The notes under the pieces: model-generated
Databases searched by the model: none
The model's input: the letters and a program-made list of their open reading frames with translations, nothing else
Told to the model about the DNA's origin: nothing
Shown here: positions 1 to 8,671 of the stretch, piece by piece
Layout of the letters: every line of letters starts with the position of its first letter
Position numbering within the stretch: the stretch's first letter is position 1
Source: Halomonas korlensis
GTDB taxonomy: Bacteria; Pseudomonadota; Gammaproteobacteria; Pseudomonadales; Halomonadaceae
DNA: 63,305 bases
Direction of reading: 5' to 3'
Assembly: GCF_900116705.1 (NCBI RefSeq)
Contig: NZ_FPBP01000017.1
Coordinates: 1 to 63,305, forward strand
Position numbers and translations under genes: made by a program

Positions 1-1925
1 AGAATCGAGTAGGAGGGGGAATTGCTTCCCCCGTCCTCTCACACCACCGTACGTACGGTTCCGTATACGGCGGTTCATGAAGAACGAGTAAGCCCTCTCA
101 CCGTTTCGAGTACCGAGATCAGGCCCCACTGGTCAAACCACTTCCGCGGCAAGGCCTGATTCATGTGCGAGGCACCCGCATTCCACCAAGGGCCTCGCCC
201 GTTTCCCGCTGACTTCCACGCACGGTGTGCCTCCAGACCTAGCGCCTGTAGTTTGCGGCGTCGGGTCCCCGGACGTTTCCACTGCCGCCAGAGCAGGCAG
301 CGCAGCCGGCGGCGTATCCATCGATCCAGCACTTCCAGTGGGCGTTTCACATCGACGAGGGAGAAGTAGCTGGCCCAGCCCCTCAGGACCGGGGTCAGCG
401 CTTCGATGACCCGTCGGAGGTGACGCCCCCTGCCGCGCCTCAGGATCTCGCGGACACGCTGCATCAGGCGCCGCAGACTGGTCTTGGCCAGGCTCAGCCG
501 TGGCTGTTTGTGCCGGGTCAGCGTGTAGCCCAGATACCCTCGGTGCCAGGGGCGAGCCACTGCACTCTTGGCACGATTGACCGTGAGCCGAAGTGAGTTC
601 TCGAGAAAAGCACTCAGGCTGGCCATGACGCGCTCGCCCGCCCGCCGACTCCTGACATACACCTGCACGTCATCGGCGTAGCGGCAGAAGCGGTGGCCCC
701 GACGTTCCAGTTCCTTGTCCACGTCGTCCAGCAGGATATTCGCCAGTAGCGGACTCAGCGGTCCGCCCTGGGGCGTTCCCTGCCGGCGTGGCGCGGCCAG
801 ACCCTCCTGGAACATCCCGGCTTCCAGATAGCGGCGGATCAAGCGCAGCACCCGCTTGTCACGGACGCGGCACGCGACCCGCGCCATCAGCAGGTCATGG
901 TTCACCCGGTCGAAGAAGGCTTTCAGGTCGAGGTCGACCACCCAGCGGTGGCCGGCGCCAACATGGGCCTTCATGGCCGAGACGGCCTGCTGGGCGCTGC
1001 GCTTCGGGCGGTAGCCATAGCTCGATTCGGAAAAGTCCGGATCGAAGATCGGCGTCAGCACCTGCAGCAGCGCCTGCTGGATCAGCCGGTCGGTGACCGT
1101 GGGAATGCCGAGCTGCCGCGTCCCGCCTTTTGGCTTGGGGATCGCGACGGCTCGGACCGGGCTGGGGTGGTACTCACCGGCCAACAGCCGCTCGCGCAGC
1201 GTCGGCCATTGCTGTTTCAGGTGGTCAGCCAACTGGTGCACCGTCATGCCGTCGGCACCCGGTGCACCTTTATTGGCGACCACCCGATGGTAAGCCCGCG
1301 CCATGTTGGCCTTCTCTACCACGGTCTCCATGAGCGGGGCGGGCTCCGCTTTCGTCCACGATGCCGACGCCGGGACCGTCTCGACGCCCACCGGCCGGGA
1401 CTCGGGGTTCCGCCCCTGCCCCTCTGGGTGGGTGACGGTATCAGCGTCACTTGCTGTCTTCACGATCGATCCTCGAGACGTCATCGCCTACTCGCGGTTC
1501 TTCATGTTCGGCCCTTGGTGCCGCGGTGAACCGGCACTTACTATGGCCTCTGCTGACGTCTGGTGGCCCATCCCGTCGCCTCTCGACGTCGGTAGCACCA
1601 TGGCAGACCACCAGACCTCCCAGGGTAAGACGCGCGACCTTCCCGCTTATGCCTGTCGGATTTACGTCACGACGTTCCGTGCAAGTATCGGGCTTTGGTG
1701 ATCAATGCCACCTCGCCCCGCCATGCCGCCTCGTATCCGCTTCCTGTTCGTCAGGCCAGCGTTTTGCCTCGGGCTGCCTTCAGATTCCCCCTCGCGGGAG
1801 ACACCCTTGCCGTCGGCTAGCACTTCCCCTTGCCGGGCGTGCAGGGGACTTTCACCCCCAAGTCATCCCGAGGCACCACCCTCGGGAACAGCGCCGTCAG
1901 GCGCCACGCGCCATGCCTGGCGCAC
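1..1925 (-). mobile_element. Group II intron, bacterial class C type
   Basis: A retroelement that self-splices as RNA and inserts by reverse transcription. On the minus strand the 5' end reads GTGCGCC (starting at 1925), the usual group II start. The reverse-transcriptase gene fills the middle, and a domain V hairpin (about 41-76, arms ACCGCCGTA/TACGGTGGT) abuts the protein stop codon. Domain VI follows (GGGGGAA/TTCCCCC stem, about 13-30) with a CTCCTACTCG tail carrying the likely branch A. About 440 nt between the protein start and the 5' end would hold domains I-III. The element lies immediately after a terminator T-tract, the target preference known for class C introns. The 3' boundary is at about position 4-6 or just outside the window. 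Confidence 0.9.
75..1484 (-). CDS. ltrA: Group II intron reverse transcriptase/maturase
   Basis: Intron-encoded protein that helps its own intron fold and splice and copies it into DNA. It has 469 residues. The reverse-transcriptase blocks run from about 60 to 330: GADGMT near 76, YGYRP near 157, the QGGPLSP block near 239 and the catalytic YADD at 269-272. A maturase X domain follows ([12 protein letters not shown]), with the WFDQWG tail common in class C proteins. No HNH endonuclease domain is visible, again matching class C. The stop codon TGA overlaps the first bases of intron domain V. The first 50 residues are poorly conserved-looking, so translation could instead start at Met52 (about 1331). 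The frame appears intact and the active-site residues are present, so the element may be mobile. Confidence 0.93.
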   Translation of the reverse strand: MTSRGSIVKTASDADTVTHPEGQGRNPESRPVGVETVPASASWTKAEPAPLMETVVEKANMARAYHRVVANKGAPGADGMTVHQLADHLKQQWPTLRERLLAGEYHPSPVRAVAIPKPKGGTRQLGIPTVTDRLIQQALLQVLTPIFDPDFSESSYGYRPKRSAQQAVSAMKAHVGAGHRWVVDLDLKAFFDRVNHDLLMARVACRVRDKRVLRLIRRYLEAGMFQEGLAAPRRQGTPQGGPLSPLLANILLDDVDKELERRGHRFCRYADDVQVYVRSRRAGERVMASLSAFLENSLRLTVNRAKSAVARPWHRGYLGYTLTRHKQPRLSLAKTSLRRLMQRVREILRRGRGRHLRRVIEALTPVLRGWASYFSLVDVKRPLEVLDRWIRRRLRCLLWRQWKRPGTRRRKLQALGLEAHRAWKSAGNGRGPWWNAGASHMNQALPRKWFDQWGLISVLETVRGLTRSS

Positions 1926-1960
1926 ATATAAAAAGGGCAAGGTATCCACCCTGCCCTTAG
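1926..1960 (-). terminator. Intrinsic terminator used as intron target
   Basis: Minus-strand stem AAGGGCA...TGCCCTT (1933-1939 with 1952-1958, plus two further GC pairs) followed by a TTTTTATAT tract that ends exactly where the intron begins. It lies about 110 nt beyond the stop of the PRC-barrel gene and probably terminates that transcript. Confidence 0.8.
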
Positions 1961-2068
1961 GAGATAAATGCACGGTTTACTTTGCTTCGCTAGCCTCGCT
2001 AGCCGTTAAGTCATACGGTTCCCTATTGCCTTTAACTCATTACATAGAGAACCGACAAGCAAGCAGGA

Positions 2069-2887
2069 TTACTGTGAAGACGCTTCGGACAGTGTCATAT
2101 CACTATCTACTTGAGTGTAATCGTCTTCATTGTAATCTTCAGATGATTGTTCGATTTCATCCTGAGTGCGGTTCGTCTTGAGTACCAAGTCCTCACCCTG
2201 CATTTCCATTTCGTCGAGGGCCATGGCAATTTCCGTCCGGCCGATACCCAGGAATCCGCCTACCCCGACGATGACGTAAAGATCCCCGCTCTGGTTGTGT
2301 TGCGAGATCTGCGAGACCTCACCGATCTCCTCGCCATCCTGATTGTTGACGGTCATGCCTTCAAGGTCGCTGACCTGCATAGACATCAGGGCGCTGTCTG
2401 AGCTGGATGTCGTCTCTTGCTGCTGCTGCGCCTGATCCTGCTGGTCTTGTTGCTGCTGATCTTGTTGCTGCTGGTCCTGCGACTCTTCCTCGACGGTCAC
2501 CTCGGGCTCACCGGAACTCTCGACAGTCACCTCGGGCTCGCCGGTGTCTTCCACCGTAACCTCGGGTTCGGCTTCCTGGATTTCTACATTAGGTTCGGGT
2601 TGATCAATCGTCACTTCCGGCTCGGGTTGTTCAATCGTCACTTCCGGCGGCTCTTGTTCCACCGTGACATCCGGCGCTTCCTGATCTACCTGGACATCGG
2701 CGGGCTGTTCTTCGACTTGAACCTCCATATCGTTCTCTTGATCAGGAGATGCCTGCCCGGAAGAGGGTTGTTGCGTTTGCGTTTGGTTTTCTTGGTTTTC
2801 CGCGTCAGGTGGGTCCTGCGCCCAGGTACCCATTGACAAACCGGCAGAAATTGCACCGATGGCAATCGCTAGTGCTGTCCTTTTCAT
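2069..2887 (-). CDS. Exported acidic PRC-barrel domain protein with PEVTVE-type repeats
   Basis: Protein of unknown role, 272 residues. A signal peptide (MKRTALAIAIGAISAGLSMG..AQ) predicts export. Residues about 50-140 carry roughly ten copies of a (P/A)(E/D)VT(V/I)(E/D/Q)-type unit, then a glutamine/aspartate-rich stretch. A PRC-barrel-like domain (MQVSDLEGMTVNNQDGEEIG) occupies about 170-240. The very low pI and repeats suggest a flexible acidic spacer in the periplasm or at the cell surface of a halophile. I chose the ATG at 2887 because GGAG lies 7 nt upstream; an ATG four codons earlier overlaps that site. It appears monocistronic, ending at the terminator at 1926-1960. The function of the PRC domain here is not deducible. 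Confidence 0.8.
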   Translation of the reverse strand: MKRTALAIAIGAISAGLSMGTWAQDPPDAENQENQTQTQQPSSGQASPDQENDMEVQVEEQPADVQVDQEAPDVTVEQEPPEVTIEQPEPEVTIDQPEPNVEIQEAEPEVTVEDTGEPEVTVESSGEPEVTVEEESQDQQQQDQQQQDQQDQAQQQQETTSSSDSALMSMQVSDLEGMTVNNQDGEEIGEVSQISQHNQSGDLYVIVGVGGFLGIGRTEIAMALDEMEMQGEDLVLKTNRTQDEIEQSSEDYNEDDYTQVDSDMTLSEASSQ

Positions 2888-3161
2888 AATGCTCTCCAAT
2901 TAAGCCGTGCCTCCTAAAGCTAGACCACTCTCGCGGATAAGGGAAAGGAGCCGAGATTATTTTTATATATCCCAAATAACGCTTATTTAGCATATAAGGT
3001 GGCTCAGCTTTAGTTGCGTACGAATATGCATTGCCGGTCCTCCTCGTCATGTCAGTCATGGGACGATTACCCTTTCTCACCTGATAGCCTTTAAACGCTA
3101 TTTAGTTGATAAATGCCTCTAAAAGGCTATGATGAAGCGTTTGCCAGCCAGGAGAGACTCC

Positions 3162-3803
3162 ATGTCTCGACGTATCGCCGTGCTCACCGGCGACGTGATC
3201 GACTCGCGCCGGGTGACTGACGCAGCGCATCTCTACCACGTGCTGGATGCTACCCTGGCCACGCTTGCCAAGCGCCATGCAGGCCGCGGCCAACGCTACC
3301 GGGGTGACGGCTTCCAGCTGGTTCTGGCCGATGCCGGCCAGGCCATGACAGCCGCTATCCAGCTGCGTGCCGAGTTGATCCGCCACTCCGAGCCGCATCA
3401 GCGCTGGGATGCGCGTATCGCCATCGCAATCGGAGAGGACAACTGGCAGGCCACCCAGGCCATCACCGATGCCGATGGAGAGGTCTTCGTACGCTCGGGC
3501 CAGGCGCTGGACGCCATGGAAACGCATCACTTGACGCTCTCGCTGATCGAAGCAGAGCAAGATGATTGCCTGAGCCTGATAACGCGGTTCGTTGACGACC
3601 TGGTTGACGGCTGGTCGCGTTATTCCGCCGAGATCGTCTTCCTGAGTCTGCAACAGTCGGTCACGCAACAAGCGCTGGCCGAGCAACTCGGTATCCGCCA
3701 GCCAAGCGTTCACAAGCGCCTGCGTGCCGCCCGCTGGGCACTGCTTGCCGACACTCTCGCCTGTTTCGAAAAGCGTCTTGCCGATCCGGATTTCCGCTCA
3801 TGA
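3162..3803 (+). CDS. SatD-like protein with C-terminal helix-turn-helix
   Basis: 213 residues. The N-terminal segment MSRRIAVLTGDVIDSRRV and the RGDGFQL motif resemble the SatD family, named from an acid-tolerance operon of streptococci; the biochemical role is unknown. Residues about 155-190 (TQQALAEQLGIRQPSVHKRLRAAR) look like a helix-turn-helix, so DNA binding is possible. I chose the ATG at 3162, preceded by AGGAGA, over two upstream in-frame ATGs. The stop overlaps the start of the DUF3307 gene in an ATGA, so the two are almost certainly translationally coupled. The family call is from memory of sequence patterns; the regulatory role is inference. Confidence 0.7.
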   Translation: MSRRIAVLTGDVIDSRRVTDAAHLYHVLDATLATLAKRHAGRGQRYRGDGFQLVLADAGQAMTAAIQLRAELIRHSEPHQRWDARIAIAIGEDNWQATQAITDADGEVFVRSGQALDAMETHHLTLSLIEAEQDDCLSLITRFVDDLVDGWSRYSAEIVFLSLQQSVTQQALAEQLGIRQPSVHKRLRAARWALLADTLACFEKRLADPDFRS

Positions 3804-4552
3804 ACGCCGCCGACTTATCGTTATTGTTTGGACTTGTCCTCGCCCACCTGGTCGGTGATTTTGTGCTCCAGCCCGGCGGCTGGGTCGAGGAGCGCTACCG
3901 ACTCAAACAGCGCTCGCGCAAACTGGCCCAACACGCGTTAGTGCATGGGCTGCTCGCCGCCGGGGTACTGATGATCGCCGTCCTCAACGCACCCACCCGC
4001 GGCCCCTTCGCGATATTGCTGGCAAGCCTGGCCCTCGCGGCAAGCCATTGGCTGATCGACGTGGCCAAGGCCCACGTCAATCCGCAGCAGTTGCGCTGGT
4101 TCCTGCTCGATCAAGCGCTGCACCTGCTGGTGATCGTCACCCTCTGGCTGAGCTGGATCGCTAGCGGGCAACCACTAGTCGTCGCCACGGTGTGGTTAAT
4201 GACGCCCCAGATACTGGGACTCGCCACGGCCTATCTGCTGGTCACGCGGCCAATGTCAATCGCCATCGCCTTGGTGATGCGGCGCTGGAACCACCAGCTC
4301 GAGGATACCGGCACGCTCGCCGATGCCGGCGCCCGCATCGGGATGCTGGAGCGTTTCCTAGTCCTGACGCTGGTCCTGCTCGATCAGTTGATCGCCGTGG
4401 GCTTTTTGCTCGCAGCCAAATCAGTGCTGCGCTTCGGCGACCTGCGCGAGGCGCAGGACCGCAAGCTGACCGAGTACGTACTGCTGGGCACCCTGCTGAG
4501 CGTGTCGGCGACTCTGATCCTCGGCATGTGCGTGCGCCAGCTGCTCGAGTGA
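3800..4552 (+). CDS. DUF3307 integral membrane protein
   Basis: 250 residues with about six to seven hydrophobic segments. The start LFGLVLAHLVGDFVLQP and the later HWLIDVAKAH segment match the DUF3307 pattern (conserved His and Asp within membrane helices). The biochemical function of the family is unknown. It overlaps the SatD-like gene by 4 nt, so the pair probably works together: a soluble HTH-containing protein and a membrane partner. No promoter or ribosome binding site of its own is obvious besides the coupling. Charged residues inside the membrane segments hint at a catalytic or transport role, but this is inference. Confidence 0.75.
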   Translation: MNAADLSLLFGLVLAHLVGDFVLQPGGWVEERYRLKQRSRKLAQHALVHGLLAAGVLMIAVLNAPTRGPFAILLASLALAASHWLIDVAKAHVNPQQLRWFLLDQALHLLVIVTLWLSWIASGQPLVVATVWLMTPQILGLATAYLLVTRPMSIAIALVMRRWNHQLEDTGTLADAGARIGMLERFLVLTLVLLDQLIAVGFLLAAKSVLRFGDLREAQDRKLTEYVLLGTLLSVSATLILGMCVRQLLE

Positions 4553-4627
4553 CCAGGCACGAGCGAGCAAGGCATGGAGAAAAATCTGAGAATAGAGGCG
4601 TGGGCGAAGTGTGCCCCAAACAAACGC

Positions 4628-4665
4628 AAACCCGCCAGGCGTCGGCATTGACGGTTCCGGGCGGG
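4628..4665 (-). terminator. Possible terminator after the copper-storage gene
   Basis: Minus-strand inverted repeat CCCGCC/GGCGGG (4660-4665 with 4631-4636) with a long loop, followed by TTTGCGTTTGTTT. Weak as an intrinsic terminator because of the loop size; orientation suits the gene ending at 4704. Confidence 0.3.
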
Positions 4666-4703
4666 CTTGGCATCGGTTTGTGGATGTGCAAAATCTCGGC
4701 TTG

Positions 4704-5030
4704 TTATGCCATGGCGCGACACTCTTCCGCGCAGCGCTTGCAGGCCTTGGCGCACTCTTGGCAGTGGTTGGCGTCATGCTTGGCGCACTCATCGCCGCAC
4801 TTCTGGCAGATGTCGGCGCAGACACGGCAGAGATCGCCGGCAAACTCGCTGCCCTGCGCCATGAAGGAGGCGGCTAAACGACAGATCTGTGCGCACTGCA
4901 TGTCCAGCCGAATACACTCCGCCATTTTCTGGACGTCGTCTTCCTGCAGGCAGGATGCCGCGCACCGGTCGCAATAGGCAGCGCAGATATGACAGGCTTC
5001 GATACATGATTGATATTTTCCAAAATCCAT
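4704..5030 (-). CDS. Four-helix-bundle copper-storage protein (Csp3-like, cytosolic)
   Basis: 108 residues with 19 cysteines, mostly in CxxC and CxxxC spacings (C9, C13, C16, C20, C23, C27, C39, C46, C50, C68, C71, C75, C78, C82, C90, C93, C97, C100, C104). This is the pattern of Csp proteins, whose four-helix bundles hold many Cu(I) ions inside the helix core. No signal peptide is visible, so it should act in the cytosol like Csp3. The ATG at 5030 sits behind a strong AGGAGG, so the longer upstream frame is not used. It is divergent from proS with 274 nt between; no copper-efflux gene is nearby. A generic ferredoxin is unlikely because the cysteines span the whole length. Confidence 0.85.
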   Translation of the reverse strand: MDFGKYQSCIEACHICAAYCDRCAASCLQEDDVQKMAECIRLDMQCAQICRLAASFMAQGSEFAGDLCRVCADICQKCGDECAKHDANHCQECAKACKRCAEECRAMA

Positions 5031-5167
5031 TTCGGACCTCCTGAGCTGTTTCGCGATGAATGGCTCGCGATCGATAGCTCGTAGTGATGGCTTTACATAG
5101 AGTGATGTCTTTACCTGCGAGGAACAACACCTGTTCCTGCATCTTAACCAGTAGTCAGCCAACAAGA

Positions 5168-5217
5168 CTGCGTCAAGACGCAGCGGGCTCGGCGATGGCA
5201 AGCTTTTGCTGCCATCG
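5168..5217. promoter_or_regulatory. Two dyads between the copper-storage gene and proS
   Basis: Two perfect inverted repeats: CTGCGTC-AA-GACGCAG (5168-5183) and CGATGGCA/TGCCATCG with a 9-nt loop (5193-5217). They could be operators or leader hairpins. I see no clear CueR-type operator or T-box here. Confidence 0.3.
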
Positions 5218-5304
5218 GTACCTGCCCGTACAATGCGCTCACTGCCGCCGCGCCACGACCTGCGCGGCCCTACCTCAAGAAGAGCTCAAGGAAACGCCGG
5301 AACC

Positions 5305-7026
5305 ATGCGCGCCACCCAACTGTTGATCGCCACCCTGAAGGAAACGCCTGCCGACGCGGAAGTCATCAGCCATCAGTTGATGCTGCGCTCGGGCATGATC
5401 CGCCGTGTCACGTCGGGGCTGTATACCTGGTTGCCGCTGGGCCTGAAAACCCTGCGCAAGGTAGAGCGCATCGTACGCGAGGAAATGGATCGCGCCGGCG
5501 CCCAGGAAGTGCTGATGCCGGCGGTCCAGCCCGCCGAGCTGTGGCAGGAATCGGGACGCTGGGAGCAGTATGGCCCCGAGCTGTTGCGCCTGAAGGACCG
5601 CCACGACCGCGACTACTGTGTTGGTCCCACCCATGAAGAGGTGATCACCGACCTGGTGCGCAAGGAAATCGCCAGCTACAAGCAACTGCCCACTAACTTC
5701 TACCAGATCCAGACCAAGTTTCGCGACGAGATCCGCCCCCGCTTCGGGGTGATGCGCTCGCGCGAGTTCATCATGAAGGATGCTTACTCGTTCCACGTCG
5801 ACGAGGCCTCGCTCGGCGAGACCTACCAGATCATGTACGACGCCTATACGCGCATCTTCACCCGCCTGGGCCTGGATTTCCGCCCGGTGATTGCCGACAA
5901 CGGTGCGATCGGCGGCACCGGGTCGCACGAGTTCCACGTGCTGGCCGACTCCGGCGAGGACGCCATCATCTTCTCCACCGAGTCCGACTACGCCGCCAAC
6001 ATGGAGAAGGCCGAGGCCCTGCCGGCACCCGCGGGAAGCCACCCCGAGCGCCCCGCGCCGGGCGAGGAAATGCGCCTGGTCGACACCCCCGATGCCCGGA
6101 CGATTGCCGCGCTGGTCGAGCAGCACGGCCTGCCCATCGAGAAGACCCTCAAGACCTTGATGGTGCATGGCGAAGAAGGCGGCTTGGTCGCCCTGCTGGT
6201 GCGCGGTGATCATGAGCTTAACGAGGTCAAGGCCGAGAACCTCAGCGGTGTCGCGACGCCGTTGACCATGGCCACCGAAGCGGAGATTCGCGCCGCGGTG
6301 GGCGCCGGCCCCGGCTCGCTCGGCCCGGTGGACCTCGAGATGCCGATCATCATCGATCGCAGCGTGGCCTTGATGGGCGACTTCGGCGCCGGTGCCAACG
6401 TCGACGGTAAGCATTACTTCGGCATCAACTGGGAGCGCGACGTGGCGCTGCCCCGGGTCGCCGACATTCGCAACGTGGTCGAAGGCGACCCCTCGCCGGA
6501 CGGCAAGGGTGTGCTGGCGATCAAGCGCGGCATCGAAGTGGGCCATGTGTTCCAGCTGGGCAAGAAGTATTCCGAGGCGATGAACGCCACGGTCCTCGGC
6601 GACGAGGGCCGCGAAATCCATCCGTGGATGGGCTGCTATGGCATCGGCATCACCCGGGTAGTGGCTGCGGCGATCGAGCAGAACCACGACGCCGCCGGCA
6701 TCATCTGGCCCGATGCGCTGGCACCCTTCCACATCGCGCTGGTACCGATGAACGCGCACAAGTCGCAGCGGGTGCGCGAGGAGTCCGAACGGCTCTACCA
6801 GGCGCTGACGGCCGCCGGCTTCGAGGTGCTGCTGGACGACCGCGACCTGCGTCCCGGCGCCAAGTTTGCCGACCATGAGCTGATGGGCCTGCCCCATCGC
6901 CTGGTGGTCGGCGACCGCAGCCTCGACAAGGGGGAACTCGAATACAAGGGACGCCGCGACAGTGAAGCCACCATGGTGCCAGCCGAGCAGATCCTCGACT
7001 TCCTGGGGGAACGCGTCGCGCGCTAG
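5305..7026 (+). CDS. proS: Prolyl-tRNA synthetase
   Basis: Charges tRNA-Pro with proline in the cytosol. The protein is 573 residues, close to the 572 of E. coli ProS, when started at the ATG at 5305 ([15 protein letters not shown]). It is the bacterial type with an editing domain inserted between class II motifs 2 and 3. The [19 protein letters not shown] opening, the PTHEEV segment, motif 2 ([18 protein letters not shown]), the insertion at about 225-400 that would clear Ala-tRNA-Pro, and motif 3 ([11 protein letters not shown]) are all visible. The final 65 nt overlap the putative GTG start of the downstream transglycosylase, so the two are probably cotranscribed. Confidence 0.97.
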   Translation: MRATQLLIATLKETPADAEVISHQLMLRSGMIRRVTSGLYTWLPLGLKTLRKVERIVREEMDRAGAQEVLMPAVQPAELWQESGRWEQYGPELLRLKDRHDRDYCVGPTHEEVITDLVRKEIASYKQLPTNFYQIQTKFRDEIRPRFGVMRSREFIMKDAYSFHVDEASLGETYQIMYDAYTRIFTRLGLDFRPVIADNGAIGGTGSHEFHVLADSGEDAIIFSTESDYAANMEKAEALPAPAGSHPERPAPGEEMRLVDTPDARTIAALVEQHGLPIEKTLKTLMVHGEEGGLVALLVRGDHELNEVKAENLSGVATPLTMATEAEIRAAVGAGPGSLGPVDLEMPIIIDRSVALMGDFGAGANVDGKHYFGINWERDVALPRVADIRNVVEGDPSPDGKGVLAIKRGIEVGHVFQLGKKYSEAMNATVLGDEGREIHPWMGCYGIGITRVVAAAIEQNHDAAGIIWPDALAPFHIALVPMNAHKSQRVREESERLYQALTAAGFEVLLDDRDLRPGAKFADHELMGLPHRLVVGDRSLDKGELEYKGRRDSEATMVPAEQILDFLGERVAR

Positions 7027-7672
7027 TCGCGTCGCAGCCATCGTCCTGGCGACGCTGACCGCGCTGGCGGCCGGTCAGGCGCTCGCCAGCGACACGACCT
7101 TGACGGATAGCGCGTACGACGAACAGACCCAGGCGCCGCGGGTGCGCGTATTACCCGAGGCGCCCGCCTCCTTGCGCACCACGTTGGAGGCCTCGTTATC
7201 CGCGCCGCGCTCGCCGGCCAACGTCTGGGCCGCGCGTCAATGGCTCAACGACATGGAACCGCGCCTGGCCCGCTTCGTGAAGGACCCGGCATTGCGCGTC
7301 GCCCTGCTGCGGCGTGTCTATCACGAGGCGCAGCTCGCTCGGCTCCCCCCCGAACTGGTGCTCGCGGTCATCCAGGTGGAGAGCGCCTTTCAGCAGGAAG
7401 CCGTCTCTTCGGCCGGCGCCGTGGGCCTGATGCAGATCATGCCGTTCTGGATTCGCGAGCTGGGCCTGCCCGCCGACGATCTCAAGGATGCCTGGCGCAA
7501 CCTGCGCTACGGCTGCACGATACTTGCCCACTACCTGGCCATTGAAGAGGGCGATTTCACCCGCGCCCTGGCCCGCTACAACGGCAGCCTGGGCAAGACC
7601 TGGTATCCCGAGAAGGTGATGAGCGCCTGGCAACGCCACTGGCGCTCGCCGGTAACGGGCTCGCCATGGTGA
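6962..7672 (+). CDS. Lytic transglycosylase (SLT domain)
   Basis: Cleaves peptidoglycan glycan strands to 1,6-anhydro muropeptides in the periplasm. 236 residues if begun at the GTG at 6962, which lies inside proS. The N-terminus then has a long polar stretch before the hydrophobic core [19 protein letters not shown], typical of a signal peptide; the true start is uncertain because no ATG precedes that core. The SLT motif ([20 protein letters not shown]) gives the catalytic glutamate at about E140, followed by [13 protein letters not shown] and the YNGSLG segment. Neighbouring ampG (9396) imports the products of such enzymes, but the genes are not in one operon. Family certain, subclass uncertain. 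Confidence 0.85.
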   Translation: MKPPWCQPSRSSTSWGNASRASRVAAIVLATLTALAAGQALASDTTLTDSAYDEQTQAPRVRVLPEAPASLRTTLEASLSAPRSPANVWAARQWLNDMEPRLARFVKDPALRVALLRRVYHEAQLARLPPELVLAVIQVESAFQQEAVSSAGAVGLMQIMPFWIRELGLPADDLKDAWRNLRYGCTILAHYLAIEEGDFTRALARYNGSLGKTWYPEKVMSAWQRHWRSPVTGSPW

Positions 7673-7699
7673 TACCAGCTCGTCATGTCGACGGCATCA

Positions 7700-7729
7700 C
7701 AAAAAAAAGCCGACCCAATTGGGTCGGCT
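7700..7729 (-). terminator. Intrinsic terminator of the ccoM-like gene
   Basis: Perfect palindrome AGCCGACCCAATTGGGTCGGCT (arms 7708-7717 and 7720-7729) followed on the minus strand by eight Ts. It lies about 58 nt after the stop of the 37-codon gene and supports it as a discrete transcript. Confidence 0.88.
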
Positions 7730-7786
7730 ACCGGGGGAATAACTCCCCCACCCCTGACGACTGATTCGCCGGTCGAGTGACTCGGC

Positions 7787-7900
7787 TCAATGTTTCTTCT
7801 TGCGGTGGTCGCGGACGATGAAGGTGACCCAACCGCCTAGAAAGGCAATCATCATCGCGACGGTGACCAACCCGAAAATAACGGCGTCGTCCCAATACAT
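7787..7900 (-). CDS. Small single-pass membrane protein, CcoM-like
   Basis: 37 residues: a short polar start MYWDDAV, one membrane helix (about 8-29, IFGLVTVAMMIAFLGGWVTF) and a basic tail RDHRKKKH, predicting the N-terminus outside and the C-terminus in the cytosol. From memory, length and pattern resemble CcoM, the 37-residue subunit that stabilises cbb3-type cytochrome c oxidase in Pseudomonas stutzeri; this is not verified by alignment. A GGGAGA ribosome binding site precedes the ATG, a perfect terminator follows, and an ANR/FNR-type promoter lies upstream, all fitting a gene switched on at low oxygen. No other oxidase genes are in the window. Alternatively it is another small respiratory or stress peptide. 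Confidence 0.7.
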   Translation of the reverse strand: MYWDDAVIFGLVTVAMMIAFLGGWVTFIVRDHRKKKH

Positions 7901-7931
7901 GTATGTTCTCCCGTCTCGATGTGGTGGAAGA

Positions 7932-7973
7932 ACAATAACGCTGTATGGCGGGAGCGTTTCTGACCTGAATCAA
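7932..7973 (-). promoter_or_regulatory. ANR/FNR-type class II promoter
   Basis: The minus strand carries TTGATTCAGGTCAG (7960-7973), matching the ANR/FNR consensus TTGAT-N4-ATCAA at 8 of 10 positions. A TATTGT -10 element lies at 7932-7937. The implied start of transcription is about 7925, which puts the centre of the box at exactly -41.5, the class II activation position. It would drive the CcoM-like gene. Confidence 0.6.
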
Positions 7974-8091
7974 GTTTATCGCCAGGCGGCCAGGCAACCC
8001 ACCACGCACCTTGATCCAGAGCAATTTCTTGCACTTTCACCTCATTCACGACGCCAGAAAATGGCTTCGACAGAGAGCGGCCGCGCCAGGC

Positions 8092-8598
8092 TTAAAGCAC
8101 CTTGCGATCCTCCACCTCACCGGGCTCGGTGCCCGGCGGCAAGGGGTGACCCTTGGCCAGTTCGGCGCGAGTTGCCTCACGCACTTCGAGAACCTGCAGC
8201 CGGTAACGCAGAGTATGGCCGGCCAGTGGATGATTACTGTCGATCAGCACGGCGTCGTCGCGAACCTCCAACACGGTGATCACTTCCGGCCCGGCGTCCC
8301 CCGGTGTCTGAAACCGCATCCCCGCGCTCAGATCGTCTACCGGGAAGGCATCGCGCCCCACCTCGCGCACCAGTGATTCGTTACGCAGACCATAGGCCTC
8401 GACCGGCATCAGAGTGACGGACAGCTCAGCACCTTCGTCCTGGCCAGCGAGGGCGCGCTCGAGACCGGCGACGATGTTGTGATGGCCGTGAAGGTATTCC
8501 AGTGGCTGCTCGCGGGCGCGGGAGTCGTCGAGGACCTGGCCGTCGGTGCCACTGAGGGCATAGTGGAGTGTCACGACTCGCTGGGGAGCGATACGCAT
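8092..8598 (-). CDS. FKBP-type peptidyl-prolyl cis-trans isomerase, SlyD-like
   Basis: Folding helper that isomerises X-Pro bonds in the cytosol. 168 residues from the ATG at 8598, which sits behind AGGAGA. The FKBP core (VVTLHYALSGTDGQVLDDS, LEYLHG, GLERALAGQDEGAELSVTLMP) is split by an insert-in-flap chaperone domain (about 75-125), the SlyD arrangement. The C-terminus (PLPPGTEPGEVEDRKVL) lacks the His/Cys-rich metal tail of E. coli SlyD, so a nickel-delivery role is doubtful. FkpB is the main alternative. It lies upstream of the CcoM-like gene on the same strand, 191 nt away, but that gene has its own promoter. Confidence 0.85.
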   Translation of the reverse strand: MRIAPQRVVTLHYALSGTDGQVLDDSRAREQPLEYLHGHHNIVAGLERALAGQDEGAELSVTLMPVEAYGLRNESLVREVGRDAFPVDDLSAGMRFQTPGDAGPEVITVLEVRDDAVLIDSNHPLAGHTLRYRLQVLEVREATRAELAKGHPLPPGTEPGEVEDRKVL

Positions 8599-8671
8599 CG
8601 TAGTCTCCTGAAACGTGAAAGGGAGAATTAACATCTACTTGACGCTGGATATTGCGATAAGGAAAAGAGCT

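Noticed and set aside
2805..3080. 91-aa frame upstream of the PRC-barrel gene
   Set aside because: Overlaps the signal-peptide region of a better gene in another frame and covers the AT-rich promoter area; no ribosome binding site.
5168..5217. T-box leader for proS
   Set aside because: The T-box core sequence and antiterminator are absent, and proS T-boxes are typical of Gram-positive bacteria.
5275..7041. 588-aa frame antisense to proS
   Set aside because: A shadow of a high-GC coding gene; composition rich in His, Gln and Val with no domain, and proS is certain.
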